Shown here: positions 9,637-18,480 of the stretch, in pieces | Layout: each line of letters begins with the position of its first letter | Position numbering within the stretch: the stretch's first letter is position 1 | Assembly (NCBI GenBank): GCA_003427395.1 | Contig: BFEA01000017.1 | Location: 2,278,634 to 2,308,797, forward strand | Direction: 5' to 3' | From: Chara braunii | Lineage: Eukaryota; Streptophyta; Charophyceae; Charales; Characeae | Length of the DNA: 30,164 nt | The notes under the pieces: model-generated | Told to the model about the DNA's origin: nothing | The model's input: only the letters and a program-made list of their open reading frames with translations | Databases searched by the model: none | Translations under genes and position numbers: made by a program

Positions 9637-9755
9637 TGTGTCGGGGACCGCCGACGGGACTAAGTGTCGGGGACCGCCAACGGGACTAAATGTCGGGGAC
9701 CACTGGCGGGACTAAGTGTCGGGGACCACCGACGGGACAAGTGGCGGGGACATGT
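9637..9755. repeat. 26-bp minisatellite starting TGTCGGGGACC
   Basis: TGTCGGGGACC recurs at 9639, 9665, 9691 and 9717, exactly 26 bp apart, each followed by a GGCGGGAC- or GACGGGAC-like half; a degenerate fifth begins at 9742. The units lie after GGGGCAAAATG, so the array may sit at the left edge of an LTR. The recurrent TGTCGG equals a known high-affinity auxin-response-factor site in land plants; whether that matters here is unknown. Confidence 0.9.
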
Positions 9756-9814
9756 GAAAATCCCAAGAAGAAACGGCGGCGTCGCATGATGGAAAAATAA
9801 TAAATGCAAGGTGC

Positions 9815-9840
9815 ACCGTCAAGATCGACATCTTGACGGT
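9815..9840. other. 11-bp perfect hairpin, 4-nt loop
   Basis: ACCGTCAAGAT pairs with ATCTTGACGGT across CGAC. The corresponding position in the right copy of the duplication (about 11230-11256) is degraded. Confidence 0.9.
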
Positions 9841-9942
9841 CAAAAATATTAGCACCACTAATGCAAGTACTAGTGACGACAAATGGGAAGGTCAAAAGGA
9901 AAAGGAAAAGTAAAGAAAACTGAAGTAGGAGGCATGGGAGGA

Positions 9943-9960
9943 ATCCGAAAAATCTCGGAT
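9943..9960. other. Hairpin of the TCCG/CGGA class, 8-nt loop
   Basis: ATCCG pairs with CGGAT across AAAAATCT. Flanking GGAGG (9928) and CCTCC (9964) could extend it. Counterpart of the stronger stem at 11341-11360. Confidence 0.7.
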
Positions 9961-10100
9961 CAGCCTCCCTCAAAAAAATAGAGTCAAATAAGACCCCATG
10001 TGAAAAATAGCCCTCCAAGAGAAAATCAGAGTAGGAGGAACCATTGTGGAAGAAATGTAGGAGTAAAAGGAGGTTCTCATGGGCATGGGAAGACCATTAT

Positions 10101-10126
10101 TGCAGTCCGAGAAATAACGGACTGCA
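10101..10126. other. 9-bp perfect hairpin TGCAGTCCG/CGGACTGCA, 8-nt loop
   Basis: Stem 10101-10109 pairs with 10118-10126; the loop is AGAAATAA. First of three close relatives (see 10674 and 10824). Confidence 0.92.
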
Positions 10127-10466
10127 CCTTGGGCATAGGGAGGGCCAAAACTAAGAGGAAGAGGCAAGAAAAGGGCCTTAACGGCCACTTGACACTTGGC
10201 ATGCTATGAAAAAGAAAGAAAAGAAAAGAAAATGGGGGAATAAGACAAAAAGAGTAAGAGGGAGTGAGTAAGTTGGCTGTCAGTAGGGACTGCCATAGGT
10301 AGGGACTGGCAGGTCCGTACTGTCCAAGAAAAGAGGAGAAAAGAAAACAAAAGAAAACAAAAGAAAAGAAAAGAGAAAAAGGTCTTAACGGTAAAAAACG
10401 GTCACTTGGGGAGACTCATCCGTGAACAGATTCATTCTGGAATATGGCGGTTACAAAGGACGTTGG

Positions 10467-10501
10467 TTTTCTTTGATTTTTGCAGAGAAAATCAAAGAAA
10501 A
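10467..10501. other. 14-bp perfect hairpin, 7-nt loop
   Basis: TTTTCTTTGATTTT (10467-10480) pairs with AAAATCAAAGAAAA (10488-10501) across TGCAGAG. It is AT-rich and differs from the AGTCCG class. Confidence 0.92.
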
Positions 10502-10673
10502 TCAAGGCCTCTTGCAACCGGAATAAAACAGAATACATGCATGAAGAGAAACACATGTTTTAAGTGTTTCCGGAGCCAAAATCAAGACCGGATGCACTTG
10601 GGAATTTGTCGTTTCTTTTTCTTTTGAGTAAGGGCTAGTTGTGGGGCATTGGGGCTAAGGAATTGACCCCCAT

Positions 10674-10699
10674 TGCAGTCCGAGTTGCAACGGACTGCA
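10674..10699. other. 9-bp perfect hairpin, 8-nt loop, extendable stem
   Basis: TGCAGTCCG pairs with CGGACTGCA across AGTTGCAA. With a one-base bulge the outer CCCCCA and TGGGGG add about six more pairs, giving a stem of about 15 bp. Confidence 0.92.
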
Positions 10700-10823
10700 T
10701 GGGGGAGAGAAAACGCATGTTCTAGGTGCATCCAGAACCAACATTGAGCCCGGAAGCACTAGCTTCATTTTCCTTTAACATAAGGCAAGTTGTGGGGCTA
10801 TGGGTGTAGAAAACAGCCATGAC

Positions 10824-10849
10824 TGCAGTCCGAGAAATTACAGACTGCA
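10824..10849. other. Third TGCAGTCCG hairpin with one mismatch
   Basis: TGCAGTCCG pairs with CAGACTGCA across AGAAATTA; a single G-to-A change gives a C-A mismatch at the loop-proximal end. Confidence 0.85.
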
Positions 10850-10947
10850 TGGGGATGCCAAAGCCAAAAGGGAATGGGCTACGGCAAGCCCGGAAGGCTA
10901 GAAAGGAGCAATTTCGGCAAGGAGTAAATTAAGACGGTAAACGGCAA

Positions 10948-10968
10948 CCGTGAGATGAGATCTCACGG
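10948..10968. other. 9-bp perfect hairpin, 3-nt loop
   Basis: CCGTGAGAT pairs with ATCTCACGG across GAG. Confidence 0.88.
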
Positions 10969-11119
10969 CCAAGAAAAATCGGCACACATGAAGAAATGAT
11001 GGGACCACCAAGGGCAATGGGCCTCAAAAAAATAAAAATGGGAGGCCGTCCGGAATGTTGCCGGGGACCAATGGGTCCAAATAATAAAAATCGGAAAATG
11101 AGACACGCGCCGGCGGGAC

Positions 11120-11715
11120 CGCCGGCGGGACAAAGAAATGGAGCTAGCATGTAGGAAAATGGCGGGGACTTGGGATGTCCCAAGGGAACCATGAGCAAAC
11201 ACAAGGAATAATTGTGCAAGCAAACGGCACCATCGAGATCGAGGATCTAGACGGTAGAAAATATTAGCACCAGTGGGAGCAAGTGGGAGAGTCATGGGAG
11301 AAAGAAAAGTGAAATAAGGATGTTGGGAAGGCTGCTCAGCAGTCCGGGATATCTCGGACTAGCAAGGCATAAGAAAATAGAGCCTTGAGCCCTTAGAACA
11401 TCGGAGCAAAAGGGGTTTAAAATTGGGCAAACGGAAGCAAAATGAAGCCCCCTAGGAGCATGGGGATGCCATTATTGGAATCCAAGATTTAACGACCAAG
11501 TAACAACCACGAACATGGCATTGAATGAGGCCCTAGGGCCTAGAAAGAGGGTGCACAACAGTTTGACACTTGTCACAACTGAAATAAAAGAAAAAGAAAG
11601 AAAAATGAGAGAAAAAGGAGGGAGAATGAGACAAAAGGGGAGAAAAGAGTGGAGGAGAGTGTGCCGGCCTATTGGGACCTGCACAGTAGGGACTGGAAGG
11701 TCCCAACATTGACCT
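11120..11715. repeat. Right copy of the diverged direct duplication
   Basis: Counterpart of 9726-10330. Landmarks here are GGCGGGGACTTGGG (11161), AAAATATTAGCACCAG (11258), ATCTCGGACTAG (11351), GCCATTATTGGAATCC (11467), TTGACACTTGTC (11562) and TAGGGACTGGAAGGTCC (11687). The hairpin at 10101-10126 is degraded in this copy, whereas the one at 9943-9960 is kept and lengthened (11341-11360). Confidence 0.75.
11341..11360. other. AGTCCG/CGGACT hairpin, 8-nt loop
   Basis: AGTCCG pairs with CGGACT across GGATATCT; one bulged base lets the outer GC pairs extend it. It has the same loop length as the members at 9943, 10101, 10674 and 10824. Confidence 0.85.
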
Positions 11716-11738
11716 CATCCCTCCTAGAATGAGGGAGG

Positions 11739-11778
11739 GCAATCCGGATTGCAGAGATATGGCCCTTAGGGCCATATC
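11739..11778. other. Adjacent perfect palindrome and 10-bp hairpin
   Basis: GCAATCCGGATTGC is a 14-bp perfect palindrome at 11739-11752. Three bases on, GATATGGCCC (11756-11765) pairs with GGGCCATATC (11769-11778) across TTA. Confidence 0.9.
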
Positions 11779-11849
11779 GCAATAAAATATGAATTAAAAA
11801 GTTAAAAATGAGAGAAAATGCAAAAAGGAAGTGGCCGGTTTCCTTTGGG

Positions 11850-11876
11850 CCATGGATCTTAAATCAGATCTCATGG
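11850..11876. other. Hairpin with one bulge
   Basis: CCATGGATCT pairs with AGATCTCATGG across TAAATC, with one extra base in the right arm. Confidence 0.75.
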
Positions 11877-11886
11877 TAGAGAGGAA

Positions 11887-11939
11887 CTAGCCGTTTTTTG
11901 TGGGCCAGCTCAAAACGGCTAGCTCCGGAATGAGCTGGC
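11887..11939. other. Two overlapping, mutually exclusive hairpins
   Basis: CTAGCCGTTTT (11887-11897) pairs perfectly with AAAACGGCTAG (11912-11922). GCCAGCTC (11904-11911), inside that loop, pairs with GAGCTGGC (11932-11939), whose own loop contains the right arm of the first stem. In a single strand the two cannot form simply at the same time, apart from a pseudoknot. Confidence 0.8.
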
Positions 11940-12090
11940 AGCCCAAAATGGAAAGAAACAAAAGAGGAAAAATGACAAAATAGTGCATTTGGCCAAAAAA
12001 GAGAGCCAGATGCACCAAAAATTGAAAAACTGGATTTAGGGGCTCAAAATTGAAGCAAGGGCTACTAGGGGGTAGCTCGGATTATTGCTG

Positions 12091-12117
12091 GCCTTGGATC
12101 TCAGCCAGATCCAAGGC
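12091..12117. other. 11-bp perfect hairpin, 5-nt loop
   Basis: GCCTTGGATCT pairs with AGATCCAAGGC across CAGCC. Confidence 0.92.
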
Positions 12118-12286
12118 TGAAAATGTGCCGCCATATGGAAAAATTATCCGGCCTACTCAAAAGAGGCCGAAAGTTGAAAAAATCGAGAAAAAGGCCCACA
12201 AGGCCTTTTTCTTTCAAATAAGAATGCCCCTCGGGTACTAGGACCCAAGGGGGCAGCATTTGTGAGGCAAAAAGGAGGTTGGAGTA

Positions 12287-12340
12287 GGCCAAGAGGCAGT
12301 CCGAGCTGGTACCAACCACTCGGACTGCATGTACTTGGCC
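12287..12340. other. Long two-part hairpin with GCAGTCCGAG inner stem
   Basis: GCAGTCCGAG (12296-12305) pairs perfectly with CTCGGACTGC (12319-12328) across a 13-nt loop. Outside it GGCCAAG (12287-12293) can pair with CTTGGCC (12334-12340) after an internal loop. Confidence 0.88.
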
Positions 12341-12441
12341 AAAATAAGGCCCAGGTACCTCTAAGAGGGCCTAGTGAGGGGATTTTGCCTTTAGGGTACC
12401 TCCGTTCACCTCAAGGCTCATGGGGAGGCTCATGGGCTGGC

Positions 12442-12483
12442 CGGACTGCTGGTTCAGCCTACATAAGCTGAGGATGCAGTCCG
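12442..12483. other. Hairpin with arms in the opposite order (CGGACTGC then GCAGTCCG)
   Basis: CGGACTGC (12442-12449) pairs with GCAGTCCG (12476-12483). An inner TCAGC/GCTGA stem around CTACATAA makes it a longer imperfect hairpin. It lies near a TATA-like CTACATAAG, so this could be an LTR promoter zone, though that is not demonstrated. Confidence 0.7.
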
Positions 12484-12910
12484 CCACTCTCACATTTGCA
12501 TGAGGAGTGCCCATGCTGCCCAAGTGAGCTCACAGGAACACCTTTGCACTTGGAGTGAGAGGGGAGGAACTCATGCTAGTGGGAGAGCTTAGAGGAGACT
12601 AGGAGGTAGTGGGGAGGACTCTAGAGGATAGTGATGGTGAGAGAGACACTTCGGAGGTGATCCGCCATATCCCTCCTAGGTGTAGGAGAGAAGGAGAGGC
12701 TAGAGGAGCCCCATTAGCCCTCCTAGAGGGGAGGACTCCATAGCCATAGCTGGGGGAGTTTGCCATAGCCTGAGAGAGAGCAAGGGAGGAGGAAAGAAGC
12801 GCTTGGAGAAGAAGGAAGCCATAACCAAGACGGGATTGTGCAAGGAGAGGAAGCTTCATCAAGAGGACACTAACATCAAGGAATCAACAAGGTGAGAGGA
12901 AGGAAGAGAC

Positions 12911-12950
12911 TTCTTCACCTTCATCTTCTTCTTCTTCTTCTTCCCCTTCT

Positions 12951-13000
<50 letters not shown>

Positions 13001-13230
13001 TTCTTCTTCTTCCTATCCTCCTTCTTCTTCCTCTTCTTCCTCCTCACTCCCTCCTTCTTCCTTCTCTTCTCTCCCCTCTTTATCTCCTCCTTCCTCCTCT
13101 TCACTTTCATTCTCTTTGTCTTCCTTCTCTTCTTCTCCATCTCCATCTCCCTCATCTCTCTCCCCATCTCCTCCATCTTTTCTTACTTCCTCTTCTCTCT
13201 TCCATGGGCTACTCAAACTCTTCTCTTTCA
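12911..13230. repeat. (TTC)n polypyrimidine tract
   Basis: About 300 bases of imperfect TTC/TCC repeats. Frames over it give poly-Leu/Ser or, on the other strand, poly-Lys/Glu/Arg and are not genes. Mirror-symmetric pyrimidine tracts of this kind can form triplex DNA. Confidence 0.95.
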
Positions 13231-13235
13231 CTCAT

Positions 13236-13640
13236 ACACTAGGGGGTAGTACTCCGATTCATTCATAGATGCTTCTTGATGCAATCTTGGTGATTTCGGC
13301 TCTCCAAACTTGTGATTTTCACACTCACACCAGTAGGTAGTGTAGCACTTCACCCATGAGTGATCCATGATGCAATCTTGGTGATTTGGGAGCTTCAAAC
13401 TTGTGATTTTCACACTCATACTAGTAGGTAGTGTAGCGCTTCACACATGGATGCTTCTTGATGCAATCTTCGTGATTTGGGAGCTGCAAACTTGTGATTT
13501 TCACACTCACAGTAGTAGGTAGTGTAGCGCTTCACATATGGATACTTCTTGATGCAATCTTGGTGATTTGGGCTCCCCAAACTTGTAATTTTCACTCATA
13601 CACTTGGGAGTAGTGCACCGCTACTCCCATGGACGACCTT
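13236..13640. repeat. 91-bp satellite, about 4.5 units
   Basis: GATGCAATCTTGGTGATTT begins at 13278, 13369, 13460 and 13551, exactly 91 bp apart. Units also share CAAACTTGTGATTTTCACAC and GTAGGTAGTGTAGCGCTTCA. Both edge units are partial and more diverged. Confidence 0.96.
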
Positions 13641-13689
13641 TGATTGAACCTTGGTGATCTTGCCTACTTAGACTCTTGCTCTCACTCAC

Positions 13690-16110
13690 GTGATATCATG
13701 TGATGTTCCGGATGATCTCCCCTTTATACGCATGTGTTTAGCAACTCCTTGACTTGTTCATACTTGGTGTGATGTTCCGGATGATCTTCACTTCATGTGC
13801 ATATGCTTTTCGTTAGTCTAGCCACTCATTGTCATGTGCCTACTTGGTGTGATATTCCGGATGATCTCTACTCTTTGTGCATGTGCTTCCACGAGTCTAG
13901 TCTCTCATTGTCATGTTCAAGTTGGATGTGATGTTCCGGATTTTTGCCTTGTTGAACTCTTCTCTTTTGTGCATGTGCTTTCTACTAGTCTAGTATCTCA
14001 TTGTCAAGTTCATGTTCCAAATTTTTGCTCAGTTGATCTCTTCTCATTTGTGCATGTGTTTTCCACTAGTCCAGTCTCTCATTGTCAAGATCATGTTCCA
14101 GATTTTTGCTTAGTTGATCTCTTCTCATCTGTGCATGTGTTTTCCACTAGTCTAGTCTCCCATTGTCAAGTTCATGTTCCGAATCTTTGCTTAGTTGATT
14201 TTTTCTCCTTGTGCATGTGTTTTCNNNNNNNNNNNNNNNNNNNNNNNNNNNNNNNNNNNNNNNNNNNNNNNNNNNNNNNNNNNNNNNNNNNNNNNNNNNN
14301 NNNNNNNNNNNNNNNNNNNNNNNNNNNNNNNNNNNNNNNNNNNNNNNNNNNNNNNNNNNNNNNNNNNNNNNNNNNNNNNTTCTCATTTGTGCATGTGTTT
14401 TCCACTAGTCTAGTCTCCCATTGTCAAGTTCATGTTCCGAATCTTTGCTTAGTTGATTTTTTCTCCTTGTGCATATGTTTTTCACTAGTCTAGTCTCTCA
14501 TTGTCAAGTTCATGTTCTGGATTTTTGCTTAGTTGATCTCTTCTCATTTGTGCATGTGTTTTCCACTACTCTAGTCTCCCGTTGTCAAGTTCACGTTCCG
14601 GATCTTTGCTTAGTTGATCTCTCCTCCTTGTGCATGTGCGTTTCACTAATCTAGTCTCTCATCGTCAAGTTCAAATTGGGTGTAATGTTCCAGATCTTTA
14701 CCTTGTTGATCTCTTCTCTTTTTTGCATGCGTTTTCCACTAGTCTGGTCTCTCATTGTCAAGTTCATGTTCCGGATTTTCCCTTAGTTGATCTCTTCTCA
14801 TTTGTGCATGTGTTTTCCACCAGTCTAATCTTCCATTGTCAAGTTCATGTTCCGAATCTTTGCTTAGTTGATCTCTTCTCCTTGTGCATATGCGTTTCAC
14901 TAGTCTAGTCTATGATTGTCATATTCAAGTTGGATGTAATGTTCCGGATCTTTACCTTGTTGATCTCTACTCTTTGTGCATGTGTTTTTCACTAGTTTAG
15001 TCTCTCATTGTCAAGTTCATATTCCGGATCTTTGCTTAATTGATCTCTTCTCTTTGTGCATGTACTTCCACTAGTCTAGTCTCTCCTTGTAAAGTTCATG
15101 TTTGATGTAGTGTTCCGGATCTTCACTTAGTTCATCTCTTATCCTTTGTGCATGTGCTTTCACTAGTCTAGTCTCTCATTGTCATGTTCAAGTTGGATGT
15201 AATGTTCCAGATCTTTACCTTGTTGATCTCTTCTCTTTGTGCATGCGCTTTCCACTAGTCTAGCCTCTCATTGTCTAGTTCATGTTCCGGATTTTTGCTT
15301 AGTTAGTCTCTTCTATTTGTGCATGTGTTTCCACTAGTCTAGCTTCTCCTTGTCAAGTTCATGTTCCGGATTTTTGCCTAGTTAATCCTTCTCTTTGTGC
15401 ATTGTTAAGTTAATGTTCCGGATCTTTGCTTAGTTGATCCCCTTTTTTTGTACATTGTCAAGCTTATGTTCCGGATCTTTGCTTAGTTAATCTCTACTCT
15501 TTGCGCATGTGCTTCCACTAGTCTAGCCTCTCCTTGTTAAGTTCATGTTCTGGATCTTTGCCTAGTTGATCCTCTTCTCTTTGTGCATTGTCAAATTCAT
15601 GTTTTGGATCTTTGCTTAGTTGATCCCTTCTATTTGTGCATTGTCAAGATTATGTTCCGGATCTTTACGTAATCAATCTCTTCTCTTTGTGCATGTGCTT
15701 TCCATTAGTCTAGCCTCTCCTTGTCAAGTTCATGATTGATTTGATGTTACGGATCTTTACTTAGTTAGTCTCTTCTCTTTGTGCATTTGCTTTCTCCTAG
15801 TCTAGCCTCTCCTTGTCAAAGTTCAAGTCGGATATGATGTTCCGGATCTTTACTTAGTTGATCCCTTCTCTTTGTGCATGTGCCTTCCACTAGTGTAGTC
15901 TCTCATTGTTAAGTTCATATTTCATATGATGTTCCGGATCTTTACTTAGTTAGTCTCTTCTCCTTGTGCATGTGGCTTCCACTAGTCTAGCCTCTCATTG
16001 TCAAGTTTATGTTTGATGTGATGTTCCGGGTCTTGTTTAGACGATCTTATTCTCTATGAGTATGTGTTGATATAGCCTCTCATTGTCATATTATTCCAAG
16101 ATATACTTGT
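13690..16110. repeat. About 80-bp satellite, roughly 30 units, with a sequence gap
   Basis: Each unit carries GTTCCGGATCTTTGCTTAGT, TGATCTCTTCTC, TTTGTGCATGTG and CACTAGTCTAGTCTCTCATT. Spacing measured at 14014, 14095, 14176 and then 14434, 14514, 14595 is 80-81 bp. From about 15390 to 15680 some units shrink to about 57 bp by losing the CACTAGTCTAG block. An in-frame 27-codon repeat appears for about 220 codons only because 81 is a multiple of three. Confidence 0.96.
14225..14379. other. Assembly gap of 155 N inside the satellite
   Basis: A continuous N run, with satellite units on both sides. The distance between the flanking unit starts (14176 to 14434, 258 bp) is not a whole number of 81-bp units, so the gap size is probably an estimate. 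Confidence 0.98.
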
Positions 16111-16194
16111 TCAATCTCTTACTATGGAGCGGGTGATCGACGTTTGGTTGCTGTCATGGGGAGCTGATTCGATTAGGAGTTCTTCTTATTTTCT

Positions 16195-16197
16195 CTC

Positions 16198-16241
<44 letters not shown>

Positions 16242-16375
16242 CCTCTCTCTCTCTTCCCCTCTCACTCTCTTTCCTTCCTCCTCTCCCCCTTTTTCCTCCT
16301 TCCTCCTCTAGACCGCTCTTTCTCCCCCCTTCTTATCACCTTGCTTTCTCTCTCCCTCTCTCCCGACCCCTCACT
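16195..16375. repeat. (CT)n and C/T-rich tract
   Basis: Pure CT-type repeats with a few extra T and C to about 16262, then a looser pyrimidine-rich zone. It follows immediately on the 80-bp satellite. Confidence 0.95.
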
Positions 16376-17760
16376 TGGCATATGACTAACCCTTCTCCCC
16401 TCACTTGGAAACATTGCCAAGGCGTGGACGGTAAACAAAATCAGACTTCACTTGGTGGAGAAAGAGGGCAAGGGGAGAATAGCCGGTCCCTTGTGCCACC
16501 AAGGAGGGAAAAGAGAAAGAACGGTTGAAAAAGTGGGAGAAAGGCGGAATCCGGAAGATAACTTGAGTTGAAAGTGAGGTCAGTTTGACTCAACCATTTC
16601 CCCGACTGGATGACTGAGAGAAGAGAATGGGCTGATTGAGCATCAAGAGGGAACAAAGAGCAACCAAATAATTTGAAAAGATAGGCATGTCGGAAGGGCT
16701 ATGTGTTGACCCCCAACGGGGGATTGTATGGATCTCCTTGCTTGTGTGGGATTGTGCAGGTGAGTGATGGCTAGAAATGCCTTGAGCGGGATAGGGGCGA
16801 GAGGAATTGGGCACCAAGAGTGAAAGGGAAGAGGGACAAAGGGGCTATGGGACCCTTGACATAGAGCCAACCCACGGAAATGACTTTTGTGCTTGAGGAC
16901 TTGGAGTGCAAATGAGAGTGCAATCGTACCAAGGAAATTGTGATGTTATGTGTGCATGCATATGAGGACCCCGAAAAGACTAAGGGGCCTACTTCAATAA
17001 GGAAAACAACAAATTGTGAGACCCGATGGATGCGTAGAGGCGAGGGGGAGGACGACTCCGCCACACCCCGATAACTCCATATAGCCACATTGCTTAGGGA
17101 AATGGTGTGTGGCCTAAGGATGACGCTTAGCCTACGAACAAGAGAAAAGAAAACACTCAAAGAATCCTTGGACTGCCTGCGTATTGGAAGGAGCAATTGC
17201 ATGAGAACACAATAAAGAATAAAAAAAAAATCAGCGTTGCGGAACAACCAGCAAGACTAACACCCGGCGTGAGGGCTGAGCTACATCCCCCAATGTTAAA
17301 GCTCTCTCGCGCGATGGCCCACCCCCATCCATCTCAAAGCACTAGGTGGGGGTGACCTCGCGAGGAACGGCCCACGCCCCGAGCATGAGCGTGGGCGGGC
17401 CGAGCCAACTGGGACCCGCAGTGGGGTCGACTAAGGCTCGAAAGTCTATCGAGGTTTGGCCCTACACCGGACCCCCACCGGGGGCCCCGCCCCATCTCTG
17501 ATTACCGTTGTTGGGGCGGGGGGCAACATGATTTACCCCGTGGTGTTACGGGGTATTAGCGGAGGGGCCTGAGGGGAGGCACGAGGGATTGGTCCGTTTT
17601 ATCCGGGGTGCTACCAGTCGTCCCCTGGCCGGTATCCTGCAGGCTCGATGGGCCATAAAAAAAACACGGCTCTGGTATGCTACGGGTTTCCCCGTATGCC
17701 TATAAGTAGGAGTAGTGGTAGGTTGGTAGTGTGAGGAAATTGAGAGAAGAGTATAGTTAA
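16376..17760. other. Non-coding stretch with GC-rich hairpins and a TATA-like box
   Basis: No frame here shows a recognised domain. 17250-17640 is GC-rich with hairpins: CACCCCC/GGGGGTG (near 17322 and 17347), TACCCCGT/ACGGGGTA (17534-17555) and TACGGG/CCCGTA near 17680. CCTATAAGTAGG near 17699 looks like a TATA box about 60 bp before an A-run. Together this could be an LTR with a promoter, but no edges were found. Confidence 0.35.
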
Positions 17761-17876
17761 AAAAAAAAAATGTCTGTAGTGGGACATAGCCCCAGACCGA
17801 TCAAGTTGTCGTGGGTATCACCAACTATCACCTTTTTTTTTGTGTGTGTGTCTTTTTTTTCTTTTTTCTTTTTTCT

Positions 17877-17880
<4 letters not shown>

Positions 17881-17959
<79 letters not shown>
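17881..17959. repeat. Compound (TG)n(AG)n microsatellite
   Basis: (TG)14 at 17881-17908 runs directly into (AG)n at 17909-17959. T-rich runs precede it at 17832-17880. Confidence 0.98.
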
Positions 17960-17962
<3 letters not shown>

Positions 17963-17967
17963 CGCAG

Positions 17968-18039
17968 GACAACTTGATTAATACATGTACCTGGACCCCG
18001 AATGACAACTTGATCTGTACATGTACCTGGACCCCAGCT
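17968..18039. repeat. 36-bp tandem duplication
   Basis: GACAACTTGATTAATACATG and its continuation to CTGGACCCC starts at 17968 and again, with minor changes, at 18004. Both contain ACATGTACCTGGACCCC. Confidence 0.92.
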
Positions 18040-18159
18040 GCGACCACAGGTCCATGAGGGCTACTGGTAGTACAGTGGGGGGAACTGGCAGAGTGACAAA
18101 ATTCAAAAATACATTGAATTATCCCCGCGATTTATTTCGCGGTCGAAATGATTTTCTTT

Positions 18160-18480
18160 ATTTTTTTAAACATTTTGCCTGTAAAGATCACGACCAAATC
18201 TATAGACCCTCAAATTTTCAGAGTTGTTGGGTCATCCTTCTGATTGCAAAAAATAGCGAAAGTTTGGTTTCTTTTCCCGTTGGCCCAAACGTGGTAGAGT
18301 AGTAAAAATGGAAAATGTGATGAAACAGCGCGGCATTTACTTCACCGTTAGGTTTTTGTTTTTTTTTTTTCTGATATTTTTCATGGAAAGATCACGGCCT
18401 AATCTAAAGGAAATCAAATTTTCAGATGTTTTTGCGAATTGTTCTGAGCACGAAAAATCGACAAAGTTCGCGCTTGAAAA
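18160..18480. repeat. Diverged direct duplication, offset about 204 bp
   Basis: AAAGATCACG begins at 18183 and 18387, each followed by a similar block ending in TCAAATTTTCAGA. The copies share a T-rich lead-in and AAAAAT-rich tail but differ at many sites. No reading frame is conserved between them. A small stem CCGCGA/TCGCGG lies at about 18125-18142. Confidence 0.7.

Larger units (their letters stand above)
9726..10330. repeat. Left copy of a diverged ~1.4-kb-offset direct duplication
   Basis: This segment aligns by eye with 11120-11715 in the same orientation. Shared landmarks in order are GCGGGACAAG...GGCGGGGAC, AAAATATTAGCACCA, ATCTCGGA near 9951, CCATTATTG near 10094, TTGACACTTG near 10189, a run of AAAG-type purines, and TAGGGACTGG near 10300. 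The offset is about 1.37-1.42 kb. Identity looks moderate, with several indels. Confidence 0.75.
10530..10849. repeat. Two diverged ~150-bp direct repeats, each ending in a TGCAGTCCG hairpin
   Basis: Unit one (about 10530-10699) and unit two (about 10696-10849) share in order ATGCATG or TGCATGG, GAGAAA, ACATGTT or GCATGTT, CCGGAnGCACT, AGTTGTGGGGC and TGCAGTCCGAG. The hairpins are 150 bp apart (10674 and 10824). Confidence 0.8.

Noticed and set aside
12859-13242. Lys/Glu-rich minus-strand and Leu-rich plus-strand frames
   Set aside because: Translation of the (TTC)n tract; no domain.
13834-14908. Frames encoding a 27-residue repeat protein
   Set aside because: The 81-bp satellite unit is a multiple of three; no start context, frame lost wherever unit length changes, and it crosses an N gap.
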